Positions 49,701 to 55,186 of a stretch of 64,000 nucleotides of DNA are shown here, in pieces. A program made the translations under genes and the position numbers. The stretch's first letter is position 1. Every line of letters starts with the position of its first letter. The notes under the pieces are model-generated. The model did not search any database and was not told where the DNA came from. It was given only the letters and a program-made list of their open reading frames with translations. Location: NCBI RefSeq assembly GCF_023091745.1, contig NC_068928.1:12356001-12420000 (forward strand), read 5' to 3'. The stretch is from Budorcas taxicolor. Its lineage: Eukaryota > Chordata > Mammalia > Artiodactyla > Bovidae.

Positions 49701-49704
49701 CTGA
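13659..49704 (+). CDS. APPBP2: APPBP2 coding sequence, exons 2-13 (exon 1 lies outside the window)
   Basis: This is a spliced gene: join 13659-13747, 15949-16100, 20086-20209, 33380-33548, 37398-37487, 39943-40010, 40091-40196, 41068-41192, 44145-44230, 45935-46125, 47417-47582, 49451-49704. I see GT-AG borders and matching phases at every junction, giving 539 codons (residues 47-585) and a TGA stop. APPBP2/PAT1 is known as a TPR-repeat protein that binds the basolateral sorting signal in the APP tail, associates with microtubules, and serves as a substrate receptor of Cullin-2/Elongin B-C E3 ligases that read C-terminal degrons. TPR-like helix pairs are clearest at residues 429-462, 471-505 and 514-547. 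No frameshift or premature stop is present. The start codon and N-terminal 46 residues must be upstream. Identification rests on near-complete agreement with the mammalian protein as I remember it. Confidence 0.97.
14120..14300 (-). mobile_element. Ancient L2-like repeat
   Basis: gtatgtgtcagatattgttt, ttggggttacagcagggagt and tcatggggtttgtattttag match the reverse strand of the common L2-type 3' sequence. Confidence 0.6.
14660..15720 (-). mobile_element. Old L1 3' UTR/ORF2 end, split by a SINE
   Basis: Reverse L1: tttattgagatgattcacat, acagttcagtggtttttagt, ctactatgaataatgctgct; resumes after 15475 with tctatatccttgccatcact. The Bov-tA at 15247-15465 is nested in it. Confidence 0.87.
15247..15465 (+). 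mobile_element. Bov-tA SINE with TSD, inside an L1 fragment
   Basis: Full Bov-tA starting ggcttcccaggtggcgc. Flanked by ccatgtatga at 15237-15246 and 15466-15475. Minus-strand L1 sequence continues on both sides, so the L1 is older. Confidence 0.96.
15949..16100 (+). CDS. APPBP2: APPBP2 exon 3
   Basis: 152 nt encoding the end of Arg76, residues 77-126 and the first base of Gly127. It includes HLLHHCFQALMDHG and a Cys/Ser-rich SFSRRCSYIAES stretch. The acceptor has a strong pyrimidine tract (ccttctctttcag). The donor gtaggt is followed 4 nt later by a second GT (gtaatg); only the first keeps the frame into exon 4. Confidence 0.97.
16256..16480 (-). mobile_element. MIR SINE
   Basis: Reverse MIR: attttacaaatgaggaatta, aagttgagtaatttgctcaa, cacatagtaatggagctaag. 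Confidence 0.85.
16850..16928. mobile_element. Mariner-derived 79-bp palindromic element (miR-2284/2285-like)
   Basis: Left arm 16850-16886, loop catc (16887-16890), right arm 16891-16928; about 27 of 37 arm positions pair. TA dinucleotides at 16848-16849 and 16929-16930 are the mariner target duplication. The arm sequence aaaagtttgttcgagttttt resembles the end of the bovine mariner and, as I recall them, mature bta-miR-2284/2285 sequences. It is transcribed as part of APPBP2 intron 3. Confidence 0.85.
16950..17940 (-). mobile_element. Old L1 3' UTR/ORF2 end
   Basis: Reverse L1: aatttaaatgtagttgacct, cctttctctggcaactagct, atttatctgtgttgcaagat, atccattcatctattgatgg, caggtcctctgcccattttt. Confidence 0.87.
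18020..18440 (-). mobile_element. Ruminant-type L1 3' UTR fragment
   Basis: Reverse: tttattttaattggaggata, catacatcaacatgaatctg, ccctctgggttgtcgcagag. The right limit is uncertain. Confidence 0.8.
18757..18850 (-). mobile_element. Old L1 3' UTR remnant
   Basis: Reverse: tgagctttattgagatgtac, cagtcaaagtatacagttca; the same phrase as at 14680. Confidence 0.7.
20086..20209 (+). CDS. APPBP2: APPBP2 exon 4
   Basis: 124 nt encoding Gly127-Val167 and two bases of Arg168. It contains GWYSDAEKVFLSCLQLC, a TPR-like helix pair, then HDEMPHWFRAVECCV. Residue 157 is Pro (CCT), where I recall Leu in human. The donor is gtaagc. Confidence 0.97.
21232..21396 (-). mobile_element. Bov-tA SINE
   Basis: Reverse-orientation Bov-tA truncated in its Bov-A part; head ends gagccaccagggaagcccc. 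Flanking ccaataat on both sides is a likely target-site duplication; the right copy has grown into an AAT microsatellite. Confidence 0.92.
21397..21419. repeat. AAT trinucleotide repeat
   Basis: About seven AAT units directly after the head of the reverse Bov-tA. It probably grew from the aataat of the target-site duplication. Confidence 0.95.
23268..23445 (+). mobile_element. CHR-type SINE
   Basis: Forward CHR: ccctagtggttcagtggc, cagtccctggttgggaa, then tail with gcctcaaccaagacctgg and an A-rich end. Diverged. Confidence 0.82.
23702..23985 (+). mobile_element. CHR SINE, long form
   Basis: Forward full-length long CHR: acttccctggtggtctgg head, gggttcgatccctggtc B-box, then repeated ctccgcaactacgg / gtgctctagagcccgtgctc body, ending in an A/G-rich tail (gaaagaaagaaag). 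Confidence 0.93.
24871..25303 (-). mobile_element. BovB LINE 3' fragment
   Basis: About 430 bp of young BovB in reverse orientation, from the gttcagttcag tail to the part of ORF2 encoding VVMYGCESWTVKKAE. Open stretches on both strands here are BovB-derived. Confidence 0.95.
25535..25605 (+). mobile_element. Bov-A fragment
   Basis: Short forward remnant of the Bov-A 3' part: gagctactgtccatgggg, agagtcagacctgactgagc. Confidence 0.8.
26290..27005 (+). mobile_element. Old L1 3' end split by a DNA transposon
   Basis: Forward L1: gtggcaaaactagaatcctt, accatataacccagcagttt, gactcaagtatccgtcgac; resumes after 26756 with ggatatacagcaaaatgtat, gtatgattttacttaaatat, gaggttaccagcagctgggg. Confidence 0.88.
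26551..26755. mobile_element. Non-autonomous DNA transposon nested in L1
   Basis: Terminal inverted repeats cttgagcaacgtgg (26552-26565) and ccacattgttcaag (26735-26748) match at 12 of 14 positions. The interior (ctactcttggttgaatccat) is typical of a Tigger/pogo-like MER family; the family name is uncertain. Confidence 0.75.
27184..27480 (-). mobile_element. Bov-tA SINE with two tRNA-like heads
   Basis: Reverse orientation. Two tRNA-like heads, at about 27286-27365 and 27400-27480, are separated by a short Bov-A start (aagaataccggagtgggtag). This is the same architecture as at 4910 and 28568. Confidence 0.9.
28318..28495. mobile_element. hAT-like MER fossil
   Basis: accacctgtgactatttaac, gttacactgggcatatttca, gcagatatggaacatttcag match the common mammalian hAT-type MER in which the phrase 'ccacatgtggctatttaa' recurs. 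Assignment is from memory. Confidence 0.65.
28568..28876 (+). mobile_element. Bov-tA SINE with two tRNA-like heads
   Basis: Heads at about 28571 (acttccctgatagcccag) and 28690 (gggcttcccttgtggc), then a full Bov-A ending ctttcactttc. The 7-bp flanks ctctact (28561-28567 and 28877-28883) suggest one insertion. Confidence 0.9.
29236..30655 (-). mobile_element. Old L1, 3' UTR into ORF2 C-terminus
   Basis: Reverse L1; possibly two overlapping pieces joining near 29595. Markers: ctgagatgtaactgatatac, ctctggcaaccacctgttca, gctattgtaaataatgctgc. The minus frame 30304-30567 ends in a typical ORF2 phrase (HITLKSFCTARKSI). Confidence 0.9.
30926..31130 (+). mobile_element. CHR SINE
   Basis: Forward CHR: ggggcttccgtggtgatc, cagtccctggtcagggtac, an internal A-run, then gcaactcagacctgctcagc and a taaataaat tail. 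Confidence 0.87.
31178..31924 (-). mobile_element. BovB LINE 3' fragment, older copy
   Basis: About 750 bp of reverse-orientation BovB, more diverged than the other copies here. It runs from the tail into ORF2 codons shortly after the RT active site. It is broken by stops and small indels. Confidence 0.9.
32051..32201 (-). mobile_element. CHR SINE
   Basis: Reverse CHR: ttatttttggctgcgctggg, ctagttccctgaccaggcg and a head ending ggactaccaggaaagtcccc. Confidence 0.92.
32202..32390 (+). mobile_element. L1 3' UTR fragment
   Basis: Forward: agattggtgattgcctaggg, ttgggagtttgggattggca, atagtaaatcaactatactt, ending at an A-rich stretch. Confidence 0.85.
33380..33548 (+). CDS. APPBP2: APPBP2 exon 5
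   Basis: 169 nt encoding the last base of Arg168 and residues 169-224, ending on a codon boundary (AKSHYDE). The acceptor ttgtgcaattgcag has a poor pyrimidine tract for an exon following a 13.2 kb intron. The donor gtgagt is strong. Skipping would shift the frame. Confidence 0.97.
33852..34080 (+). mobile_element. BovB LINE 3' fragment
   Basis: About 230 bp, forward orientation, starting catgcgaagagttgactc and ending in gaactgaactgag. It encodes the last ORF2 residues (RVDSLEKTLMLGGIGGRRRR onward). It lies about 300 nt after exon 5. Confidence 0.95.
34590..34750 (-). mobile_element. Old L1 ORF2-end remnant
   Basis: Reverse: agaaactgccagattgtctc, ctcccaccaggaaggagtga, acccttgccagcatttgatg. 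Confidence 0.75.
34797..35030 (+). mobile_element. Old L1 3' end
   Basis: Forward: gctgactgtagttaatacta, gaggtgatgcatgtgttaat, tgtacaccttaaatatatac, tatacttcagtaaagttggg. Confidence 0.82.
35370..35505 (+). mobile_element. CHR SINE with duplicated head
   Basis: Forward CHR whose first 22 bp (cttttgggaattccctggtg plus gt) occur twice in direct tandem (35370-35391 and 35392-35413). The rest runs to agccatgagacatggctaag. Confidence 0.9.
35829..35955 (+). mobile_element. Bov-A2 monomer
   Basis: Forward single Bov-A unit: tggagaaggaaatggcaacc through gacacgacttagcaac. Confidence 0.9.
37398..37487 (+). CDS. APPBP2: APPBP2 exon 6
   Basis: 90 nt, exactly 30 codons (residues 225-254), phase 0 on both sides. 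It is the only fully symmetric phase-0 exon in the window, so skipping it would preserve frame. It begins AYRWCIEAMKEI; residues 227 and 243 are Arg where I recall Lys in human, both conservative. The donor is gtaaat. Confidence 0.97.
37567..37770 (+). mobile_element. Bov-tA SINE
   Basis: Forward Bov-tA with a shortened head (ggctttcctagtggctctgc lacks the usual ggtaaagaat segment) and full Bov-A ending gactgaacagcagcaac. Confidence 0.92.
38761..38803 (+). mobile_element. MIR 3' remnant
   Basis: tatgcctcagtttcgttctc and ttaaagtgggaattt match the MIR 3' consensus; the CHR SINE target site lies inside it. Confidence 0.7.
38804..38957 (+). mobile_element. CHR SINE with perfect 13-bp TSD
   Basis: Forward CHR: ggacttccctggtggtcc to an A/T-rich tail (aataaacaaataataat). 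Flanked by aaagtgggaattt at 38791-38803 and 38958-38970. It landed in the tail of a MIR. Confidence 0.97.
39092..39624 (+). mobile_element. Young L1 ORF2 internal fragment
   Basis: Forward L1 ORF2, C-terminal region before the 3' UTR, with a long open frame: DRNIDQWNKIESPAINPHTD, KDNLFNKWCWENWLTTCKRM, NSMWIKDLNVRSESTELLEE. It is low in divergence but lacks both 5' sequence and 3' UTR/poly-A, and stops abruptly at a C12 run. Confidence 0.93.
39625..39636. repeat. C12 homopolymer
   Basis: Twelve consecutive C at the abrupt 3' border of the L1 ORF2 fragment. Confidence 0.95.
39943..40010 (+). CDS. APPBP2: APPBP2 exon 7
   Basis: 68 nt encoding residues 255-276 and two bases of Arg277 (ACVVKREFKKAEQL onward). 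The acceptor is catctttag and the donor gtacgt. It is separated from exon 8 by only 80 nt. Confidence 0.97.
40011..40090 (+). other. APPBP2: APPBP2 intron 7 (80 nt)
   Basis: Bounded by gtacgt and tttttatag. At 80 nt it is close to the practical minimum for mammalian introns. It is pyrimidine-rich (ctgtctctctctattttat) and free of repeats, as space constraints would predict. Confidence 0.95.
40091..40196 (+). CDS. APPBP2: APPBP2 exon 8
   Basis: 106 nt encoding the end of Arg277 and residues 278-312 (DHFGSKHPKYSDTLLDYGF onward). The pattern is that of an A-helix in a kinesin-light-chain-like TPR. The acceptor is tttttatag and the donor gtatgt. Confidence 0.97.
40197..41067 (+). other. APPBP2: APPBP2 intron 8
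   Basis: 0.87 kb; one Bov-A2 SINE with target-site duplications at 40791-40920. The rest is AT-rich with nothing recognised. Confidence 0.93.
40791..40920 (+). mobile_element. Bov-A2 monomer with 9-bp TSD
   Basis: Forward Bov-A unit (ttggagaaggaaatggcaac onward). Flanked by gtgatctaa at 40782-40790 and 40921-40929. It sits in intron 8. Confidence 0.95.
41068..41192 (+). CDS. APPBP2: APPBP2 exon 9
   Basis: 125 nt encoding residues 313-353 and two bases of Leu354. It starts AALDIRQSVFGGKNIHVATA, which continues the TPR unit begun in exon 8, and ends KFDNA. The donor is a consensus gtaagt; the acceptor is gactctttcag. Confidence 0.97.
42237..42415 (+). mobile_element. hAT-like DNA transposon fossil
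   Basis: ggttggcaaactatggtttg, aaggtttattggaacctggc and gctacaacagcagaattgaa match the widespread mammalian hAT-type element that begins with 'ttggcaaactttttctgtaa'. Diverged. Confidence 0.75.
42430..42990 (+). mobile_element. Old L1 3' ends, split by a CHR SINE
   Basis: Left part: gaactgtatgtatatctgag, caagtatacttcaataag. After the CHR at 42541-42663: atgctgcagcttgaatgaat, gtggttgcctagagttgggg, tgtacactttaaattgtgg. They may be two L1 copies. Confidence 0.85.
42541..42663 (+). mobile_element. CHR SINE inside an L1 3' end
   Basis: Forward CHR: ggacttcccggtggttcag to gcagccaaaaataaac. L1 3' sequence lies on both sides in the same orientation. Confidence 0.9.
43127..43454 (-). mobile_element. 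BovB LINE 3' fragment
   Basis: About 330 bp in reverse orientation, tail first (cagttcagttcagtggctc), truncated within the ORF2 3' part near ctcctctcagtccaag. Confidence 0.93.
43610..43925 (-). mobile_element. Ancient L2-like repeat
   Basis: ctggaaagacttcagtgagg, aggagatgtggtcagagagg and aagccttgtaggctgtgata are hallmarks of the same old LINE-2-like family seen at 8530 and 63390. Confidence 0.6.
43972..43985. repeat. G-run, G9-C-G4
   Basis: Nine G, one C, four G in intron 9, about 160 nt before exon 10. It could in principle fold as a G-quadruplex in the pre-mRNA. Confidence 0.9.
44145..44230 (+). CDS. APPBP2: APPBP2 exon 10
   Basis: 86 nt encoding the last base of Leu354, residues 355-382 and the first base of Ala383 (FHAERAIGIITHILPEDH onward). 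The donor AAAG|gtaccc has C at +4, +5 and +6 and is the weakest in the gene. Skipping would shift the frame. Confidence 0.97.
44255..44276. repeat. ATAG tetranucleotide repeat
   Basis: About five ATAG units (tatagatagatagatagata), starting 24 nt after the weak exon 10 donor. Confidence 0.95.
45209..45283 (-). mobile_element. Bov-A2 fragment
   Basis: Reverse partial Bov-A: gctgctaagtcgcttcagtc to gatggcagcccaccaggc. Confidence 0.9.
45935..46125 (+). CDS. APPBP2: APPBP2 exon 11
   Basis: 191 nt encoding the rest of Ala383 and residues 384-446. It contains a long charged helix (LQEAHDLHLSSLQLAKKAFG) and the first half of a canonical TPR at 429-462 (AKHYGNLGRLYQSMRKFK). The donor is gtagca. Confidence 0.97.
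46126..47416 (+). other. APPBP2: APPBP2 intron 11
   Basis: 1.3 kb; a minus-strand BovB tail at 46522-46899. Nothing recognised in 46126-46520 or 46900-47416. Confidence 0.92.
46522..46899 (-). mobile_element. BovB LINE 3' fragment
   Basis: About 370 bp in reverse orientation. The flanking match aattcttat (46513-46521 and 46891-46899) may be the target-site duplication, but the right copy overlaps BovB consensus, so its limit is uncertain. An internal deletion removes part of the usual agtcttttccaatgagtc segment. Confidence 0.92.
47417..47582 (+). CDS. APPBP2: APPBP2 exon 12
   Basis: 166 nt encoding residues 447-501 and the first base of Gly502. It completes the TPR begun in exon 11 (EAEEMHIKAIQIKEQLLG) and carries most of the next at 471-505 (ALSVGHLASLYNYDMNQYEN). 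The donor is gtatgt. Confidence 0.97.
47840..48260 (-). mobile_element. Old L1 3' UTR/ORF2 end
   Basis: Reverse: ttcatatccctgttgcttat, atttatccattctactgtta, ttctttatatactttagatg, acaagccctttgttag. Confidence 0.8.
48289..48400 (+). mobile_element. CHR SINE
   Basis: Forward CHR: gagttccctggcagtccag, gggttcgatccctagtcag, ending in ataaccaaaaaaa. Flanking aaagtca on both sides is a possible short TSD. Confidence 0.92.
48522..48762 (-). mobile_element. CHR SINE, long form
   Basis: Reverse long CHR: ttatttttgactgtgctctg, gtagttgtggctcactggc, cttagttgccccaaggcatg, head ending cactggaccaccag. Confidence 0.92.
49040..49315 (+). mobile_element. L1 3' UTR fragment
   Basis: Forward: ggtggaatgattgggagttt, ccactgtataccacagggaa, ttcactttgctgtatagcac, ccaataaaaaattg. 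A compound microsatellite lies inside. Confidence 0.9.
49201..49252. repeat. Compound CA / TA / GTAT microsatellite
   Basis: (AC)n, then (AT)n, then (GTAT)n in succession inside an L1 3' UTR; likely polymorphic. Confidence 0.95.
49451..49704 (+). CDS. APPBP2: APPBP2 exon 13, coding part with stop
   Basis: 254 nt encoding the rest of Gly502, residues 503-585 and TGA at 49702-49704. It holds the last TPR-like unit (residues 514-547, ending in an aromatic/basic segment NWNRLRDRQY) and an acidic, Ser/Thr-rich tail ending VEGPSC. Residues 561 and 577 are Asn and Ala, where I recall Ser in human for both. Confidence 0.97.
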
Positions 49705-50027
49705 GGGAAGACCTCAGTTCACTAACTTACCTTTTCCCAGATTCCAGGGAATTCATACTGTGAAATCAAAACCGTGTTTTTTGGGGGGCTGGAATTTGCA
49801 TTGAAACACTGGTCCAGTCCTTTGACCCTATTTGGGTGATCCCTTTCTTGCAGAGTGTCCGTAGGAATAAGCATATATTCAGTTATATTCAGCATGTACC
49901 GCATGTATAAGTAGTCTGGCCCATATTTTCAACCTCGTAGAACAAACAAGAGGAATTTTTTTGTTTTCTTTTTTAAAAAAAAAGTAATTCATTTTGCAGA
50001 AAGCCTGAAAGAAAAAAAGAACCCCTA

Positions 50028-50033
50028 AATAAA
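50028..50033 (+). terminator. Proximal poly(A) signal candidate AATAAA
   Basis: AATAAA about 325 nt after the stop codon, in an A-rich context (cccctaaataaaac) followed by no strong GT-rich element. If used, it gives a very short 3' UTR. Usage is unknown. Confidence 0.45.
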
Positions 50034-51815
50034 ACTATTTAAGAGTTTAAAAGAGTTGCATTCTTATTATGTAAGGATGATTTTAACAACTTTTTAACAT
50101 ATAATTCTTCCTTGAGGAGGTATTCAATACTGTACTGTAAAGAAATTTTATGGGGAAAACCTTTATACACAGTCTAGAAAAGCTAACACAAGTGCTAATA
50201 GCAGAGGGACACCCTGACTTAGGTCTGGTTACCTTACCTGGAGAGATGGATACAGCCACTCCAGGGCTGTGACAAGGGCGAAGGACTGGCAGATTCATCT
50301 GAACTGGACCAGTGTTGACCTGTAAGTAATAGAAATGCTGATAAACCAGCAGTTTTAACTCTTTGGTTGTTTTGGTTTTGTTGTGTTTTTTGGGGGGTAC
50401 AAAAAGGCAAGATGCTCTGATAGCTTTTGCTAACAGGACCAGGAGGATCTGAAAAGGACCAGCCTAATGTAGAGAGGGGTTATTTGGACCAGAGGTTTTA
50501 GATGATTATTTTAGCCCCTGCCTTTACTTTTATTGTAGAATGATTTCATTTAGATGTATTATGAAAACTGATAATACAGAAATTGTATTCATGTAATAGA
50601 CACCAAATTAGGGAAATTTGGCAATTTCAGTGGCATATCTTTAGTCAAGGCACACAGATGGCCATGCCCTAAGCAAGTCTATAAATATCTGCTGCAGCCA
50701 TCCTTCTCATTTTAAATGCTACCCTAGTAACGCAGTTTGCAAGTATATTGGCTGAGTCATGAAATAGCTCATGTCCAGATGGGAATTTTAGGTTAATGTT
50801 TGGTTTACGGGGATTAATGGTAAAACAAATGCCGCCAAATAAGCAATTCTTAGAAATCCTTCATGTTTATGATAAAAATATTGCAAGCAATAGATCATTT
50901 TATATGAAATTCAAGAGTCAAATGTAAAGATTTCCCCTAATATATCTATTTCACTAACTTGTCTTTCTGTTTATTGGGTTTTGATTTTTCATTTAAGCCA
51001 GTCAAGTTATTTAATGTTGAGGTAATATTCAAATTTGAGAAGCTGTAACATGTAGCAATTCAAGAAACAAAAAAGGTCTGTTGCCGTTACCTCAGTTCTT
51101 ATTATAGTGGCCTGTTTGGTGCCTCTATAGTTAAGAATCAGGGTTTTCCCCCCTATTTTCAGGGGTTCATGACTTGGCTGTTAAGAGTTGTTGCTCCTGG
51201 CTAATGCTTGGAGTGGTTTGTGGGTGAGTGGATGTGTGCTGAATTTAGGTTTTCTTTTAACAGGCGTGTTGGGATGGGAGGGGGAAAAATCTAAACTGTC
51301 CACCACATGGTGCAGAAAAAGTAATTGGAAATTTCGGATCAGTTCGATTTTAAACACTTTTTTGGCCTTCCCAAATATAAGCTTGTTTAAAGCTGTTATT
51401 TGCCATCTTGTTAGTTATGATCCCACTGTTTTTAAGTCCCCAGGAGGGGATTTCCTAGGAGAGGTAGAAGAAGTGAAACAAGCCCAGTTTTCTTTAAGAT
51501 GATAGCTGTGTGATTTTGAACCCTGGATTTAATCCTCATACTGAATTATTTTGAATTGAAAAGAGCACATTGGCACACCTGCACCTCCCCCTCCCAGTTA
51601 ATTGCAATCTAATGCCAAGAGGCACCTCTTTATTAATTACCAAATAGTCTGTGTGACCAAGGACTAACATTTTTAAGTTACTCAGCTCTATCCTCATGGG
51701 CCTATATATTTAATACCTCCAAAGATTTTAAGGATAGGCTTTGTATACTTTTGTTGGTTATTTAGAGTCCTGTGGTATGTTTGTGGTATAGGAATGTCAT
51801 GGTAAATTGTTTTTC

Positions 51816-51821
51816 AATAAA
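51816..51821 (+). terminator. Middle poly(A) signal candidate AATAAA
   Basis: AATAAA about 2.1 kb after the stop, within tttttcaataaatatttt. A T-run and GT-rich stretch (ttttggttttgtgc) lie 30-70 nt downstream, as expected of a working cleavage site. Confidence 0.55.
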
Positions 51822-52996
51822 TATTTTGAAACTTAAGTTTTCATATGAAGTTTTTTTTTTTTTAATCTGTATTTTTGGTTTTGTGCATATACAGCATTTC
51901 CTAGAATAAAATCCAGCAAATGACTTAAGGCCTCATCTTCTCTAATTCAGTTTGAACTCAGATCACACTCAGTGATAAAGCAACATGATATTTAGAAGCC
52001 TAGGATCACAGGGTGATGTTAAATGACAGCCAGTTTTTCTTAAAAAAAAAAAATCATTGTTGATAGTTTGCCGTATTGCCACTGCTTTAATGTACTTTCT
52101 GTAAATCCATATACTTAATGCAGACACTAGATTGAGAAAAGAGATTGCTAGTTTCTGATAGTGATATAACTTAATATGTTGTTATTTCTGGTTCTAATGA
52201 AGAATAATACCCTAATAATTTTAAGTGTGGGTTTTATCCTTTTAGTTGGAATGTTTAGGATAAGTTAGGGAGGTGAATATCATCGTGATTCATGGGGGTA
52301 GGGGAAAAAAGTCTCAGAGTAAAACTTACTTCACAATAACCAATTGCTTGAACAAATTTTTCGTGTATGATGGGGTTGTGTATAAGAAAGCATAGACCAA
52401 CTTAAAAGATTTTTCTGGCAGTTCAACAAAGTAATATTAAGTAAGAGGCCTTTGGTCTCATCCTTTCCTGACTTTGTTCTCTCTTGTACTCGGGTTTTTC
52501 CCCCTAAAGTTTGGTGCTACTCAACTGGGTGCATCAGGGAGCCCTGTAACACTCCTGTACCAGGCAGCTGGTCAATCACTCCTTTGTTCAGTTTCAGAGA
52601 GCCAGTTGAGGGTTTTTTAGACCATAATTTTTATGGGTCGCCAAAGCTGACTTTGTCCAAAGCATTAGGACCCTTATCATTATCAAAGCTCTGTCTCTGT
52701 TAAGCTTAAGCAGCTGGCTGTTGCTTTGGAATAGCCTCCATGCAGGTGTGCTTTGTTTTGTGAAAATGAAAGATTGGACAAAGACCTTCGTAACACTCTT
52801 AGGCTGTTAGAAAAGAGTTCATAATTTTGAGAAAACTAGATCAGGCAGCTGCAGTCTTATAAATAGCGTGCCATTTGGCTGCTCCTGACAGTGCAGACAG
52901 AATGCTGAACAGTAAACTCATGCCTAGAACATGATTGAAACTTGGCCCATACTTTACAGATGGAAAGAATGGTTTGCTAAGTAGGAGGAGGGACAG

Positions 52997-53412
52997 CAGG
53001 CTTTCCCCGCTATCCAAAAGCAGAGTGTTCCCATGAAACCTCTTTAAGCCAAAACAGGTGAACAGCAAAGTGGCAGTTAGCTTAGGGCACATCTTGCTAA
53101 TAGATGCACAAAATAAATTGCGATAAAGCACAGAAGCTCACACGGGTAAAACTGTGGCGGCTTGAAGCTGAGGTGCCGAACGTAGTTCCAGGAGAGGAGC
53201 GGGGTGGTGCCCTCCTGCTGCTCGCTGCTGCCGCCTCCTCAACAGCCGTGTGCAGACAAACACGGAACGCCATGTTTGCTGTTCACCTTTTTTTTGTGAA
53301 AGTGATGCTCCTTTTTGGATCTGTTTTCGGTTAGTAAGATCAGGTGCTGATGCAGGTCTTTGATAACAGCAAAGTAGGATAAAGTGAACTCTCAGAAAGA
53401 GGAGGATGCCTG
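52997..53412. mobile_element. DNA-transposon fossil within the APPBP2 3' UTR
   Basis: Left end caggctttccccgc (52997-53010) and right end ggaggatgcctg (53401-53412) are imperfect inverted repeats. Interior wording (gctatccaaaagcagagtgttcc, then ccatgaaacctctttaagcc) is that of a common MER/Tigger-like element whose ends read 'caggcatcccc'. Its middle is GC-rich. The family name is uncertain. Confidence 0.55.
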
Positions 53413-54408
53413 TATTAAACTGTCACTCTAATCTTTTTTTTCCCCTGAATCTGTAGCCTGGCTACTTCCAAACTGCTCTTTTTCTGGATGGCAAAGTTAC
53501 TACTGGAAAAATATTTATAAGTAAAAGCGTCTCTAAGACTTTTATTTTTGTGCTAAGAATTAGCATATATATTTCACCTCTTGGAGGACCTCAGTTCTTG
53601 CTAGAAAATTCCGTTTTTTTTTTTTAATCTGACATTTTAATTCATCTCCAGCTTGAACATTAGTAGTTGTCCACAGATCTCAGGAATGTTTTAGGCAGAA
53701 AACTGGTTTTACCCTGTTGGTGACCTGAAGGAGTGTGCTTGAGGATTTGTTAAAATAATGCTGTTCTTTAATTGCAATCCTAGGCATCTATAGCATGAGT
53801 GGCCTTAGTGAGTTTGTTGAAGTGCACATTTGTTTTTCAAAAGTAAAATTCAAGATTAAAAATATATGCTCTATATAGTATCTAGAACACTTGGTTTGTG
53901 GTGCACAAGTGTTGGATCACTAAGTAACTTTTCAGGTTCCATTCGTGTAACATTACTCATTTCTGTAGATTCCTTTTATGGGAAGATCTGTTGCCATGGT
54001 AACTAAAACCTTTTCACTTTAGTTCTACTTTTATGATGTGAATGAATGCTATGTTTTATTAAATATTACCAGGTCAGTACTATTTTTATACTTTATTAAG
54101 CAACTGGGGAATTTTAGTTTAATAGACTCAAAAAGCTCTTACTGAAACAAAAGCAAATCACTATCAATTCTTTACATGAAAATCCCCACTAATAGTGCCA
54201 CAGTAATTTCTATAGAAATATCTGAGGTCATTGATGGATTTTTTTAAAGACAGTTCTTCATTGTGTCAGAATGACCTTTCATATCACCCTTACCACAAAC
54301 TTGTAGTGCCCACCATTATTTGTAACCATTAATACCATACTAAGTATGTTTGTAACCAGCATTGTGATATATTCTGTACTTGTATTGCTAAAAATGAATT
54401 ATTGACTT

Positions 54409-54414
54409 AATAAA
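54409..54414 (+). terminator. Distal poly(A) signal AATAAA of APPBP2
   Basis: AATAAA in gacttaataaatatag, followed by a CA at about +20 and a T/GT-rich element (gtgtatctgttttcagtttagttgtg). It sits where conserved-looking, SINE-free sequence gives way to repeat-rich flank, so I take it as the main 3' end. Confidence 0.75.
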
Positions 54415-55060
54415 TATAGTGTTCCTGCATTCATAGTGTATCTGTTTTCAGTTTAGTTGTGCTTACTTTTGGTTGGGACTTGGGACTATTCAAACATCAC
54501 AGGCTTTTTTATTAGCGAACAACATGAGAGAAACTGTCAGAACTACAACAGCGGTGCGTTGCTTCTAGTGAGACGTGTGGCAGAGGAGACGCTTGGTAAC
54601 AGCACCTGAAGACTGTGCTTATGAAACACAAGCACTACATGAATGCAGAGGGCTTTGGGGACTTCACAAAAGTAATCATACCCTTCTTTTCCCTAGGCTC
54701 ACACAAAGGCTGAGAAAGGGTGATGAGACAAAGTTCTGCTGGGTGTCTGTCAGTGGCGAAAACCCTGGGTATGGGTTATGGTTCTGCCCCTGCCTCTTAA
54801 CAGTAGGAATTTGAGATGTGTCATAAGCCTCTTTGTGTTTCATTTCCTCGTATGAAAGGTGGGGTCAGGTTAAGTCTTTTTAAAAATCCACCATAAAACA
54901 GCATGAATCTAAAGCACTGAAAATAATTACAGGAAATGAAACCAGGTTATGAAGAAAACTGATGAATGTTAGGCAAAGTCCCACCTTCATTTGGAATAGT
55001 CAGCATTGACTTCATCACCTGCCACCTTTGGTGATATATATATATCAAAATTATATGTAT

Positions 55061-55186
55061 ATATTTTTTTTTTTTGGCTGAGCCATGTAGCTTGCAAGAT
55101 CTTAGTTCCCCGACGTGGGATTGAACCTGCATCTTCAGCAGTGAAAGCGCAGAGTCCTAACAACTGGACCACCAGGGAATTCCCTG
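55061..55186 (-). mobile_element. CHR SINE
   Basis: Reverse CHR: T-run, ttggctgagccatgtagc, cttagttccccgacgtggga and a head ending ggaccaccagggaattccc. Confidence 0.93.

Larger units (their letters stand above)
49705..54435 (+). other. APPBP2: APPBP2 3' UTR (about 4.7 kb)
   Basis: Continuous sequence after the stop with no ruminant SINE, BovB or recognisable L1, in sharp contrast to the introns and the downstream flank. Three AATAAA signals lie within it, at 50028, 51816 and 54409. The length to the last signal fits the long 3' UTR known for mammalian APPBP2 mRNA. It includes an old DNA-transposon fossil (52997-53412). Cleavage near 54430-54437 is inferred. Confidence 0.85.

Noticed and set aside
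53104..53334. 76-codon frame with a poly-Leu/Ala stretch in the 3' UTR
   Set aside because: It coincides with the DNA-transposon fossil; the low-complexity residues come from its CTG/GCC-rich core.
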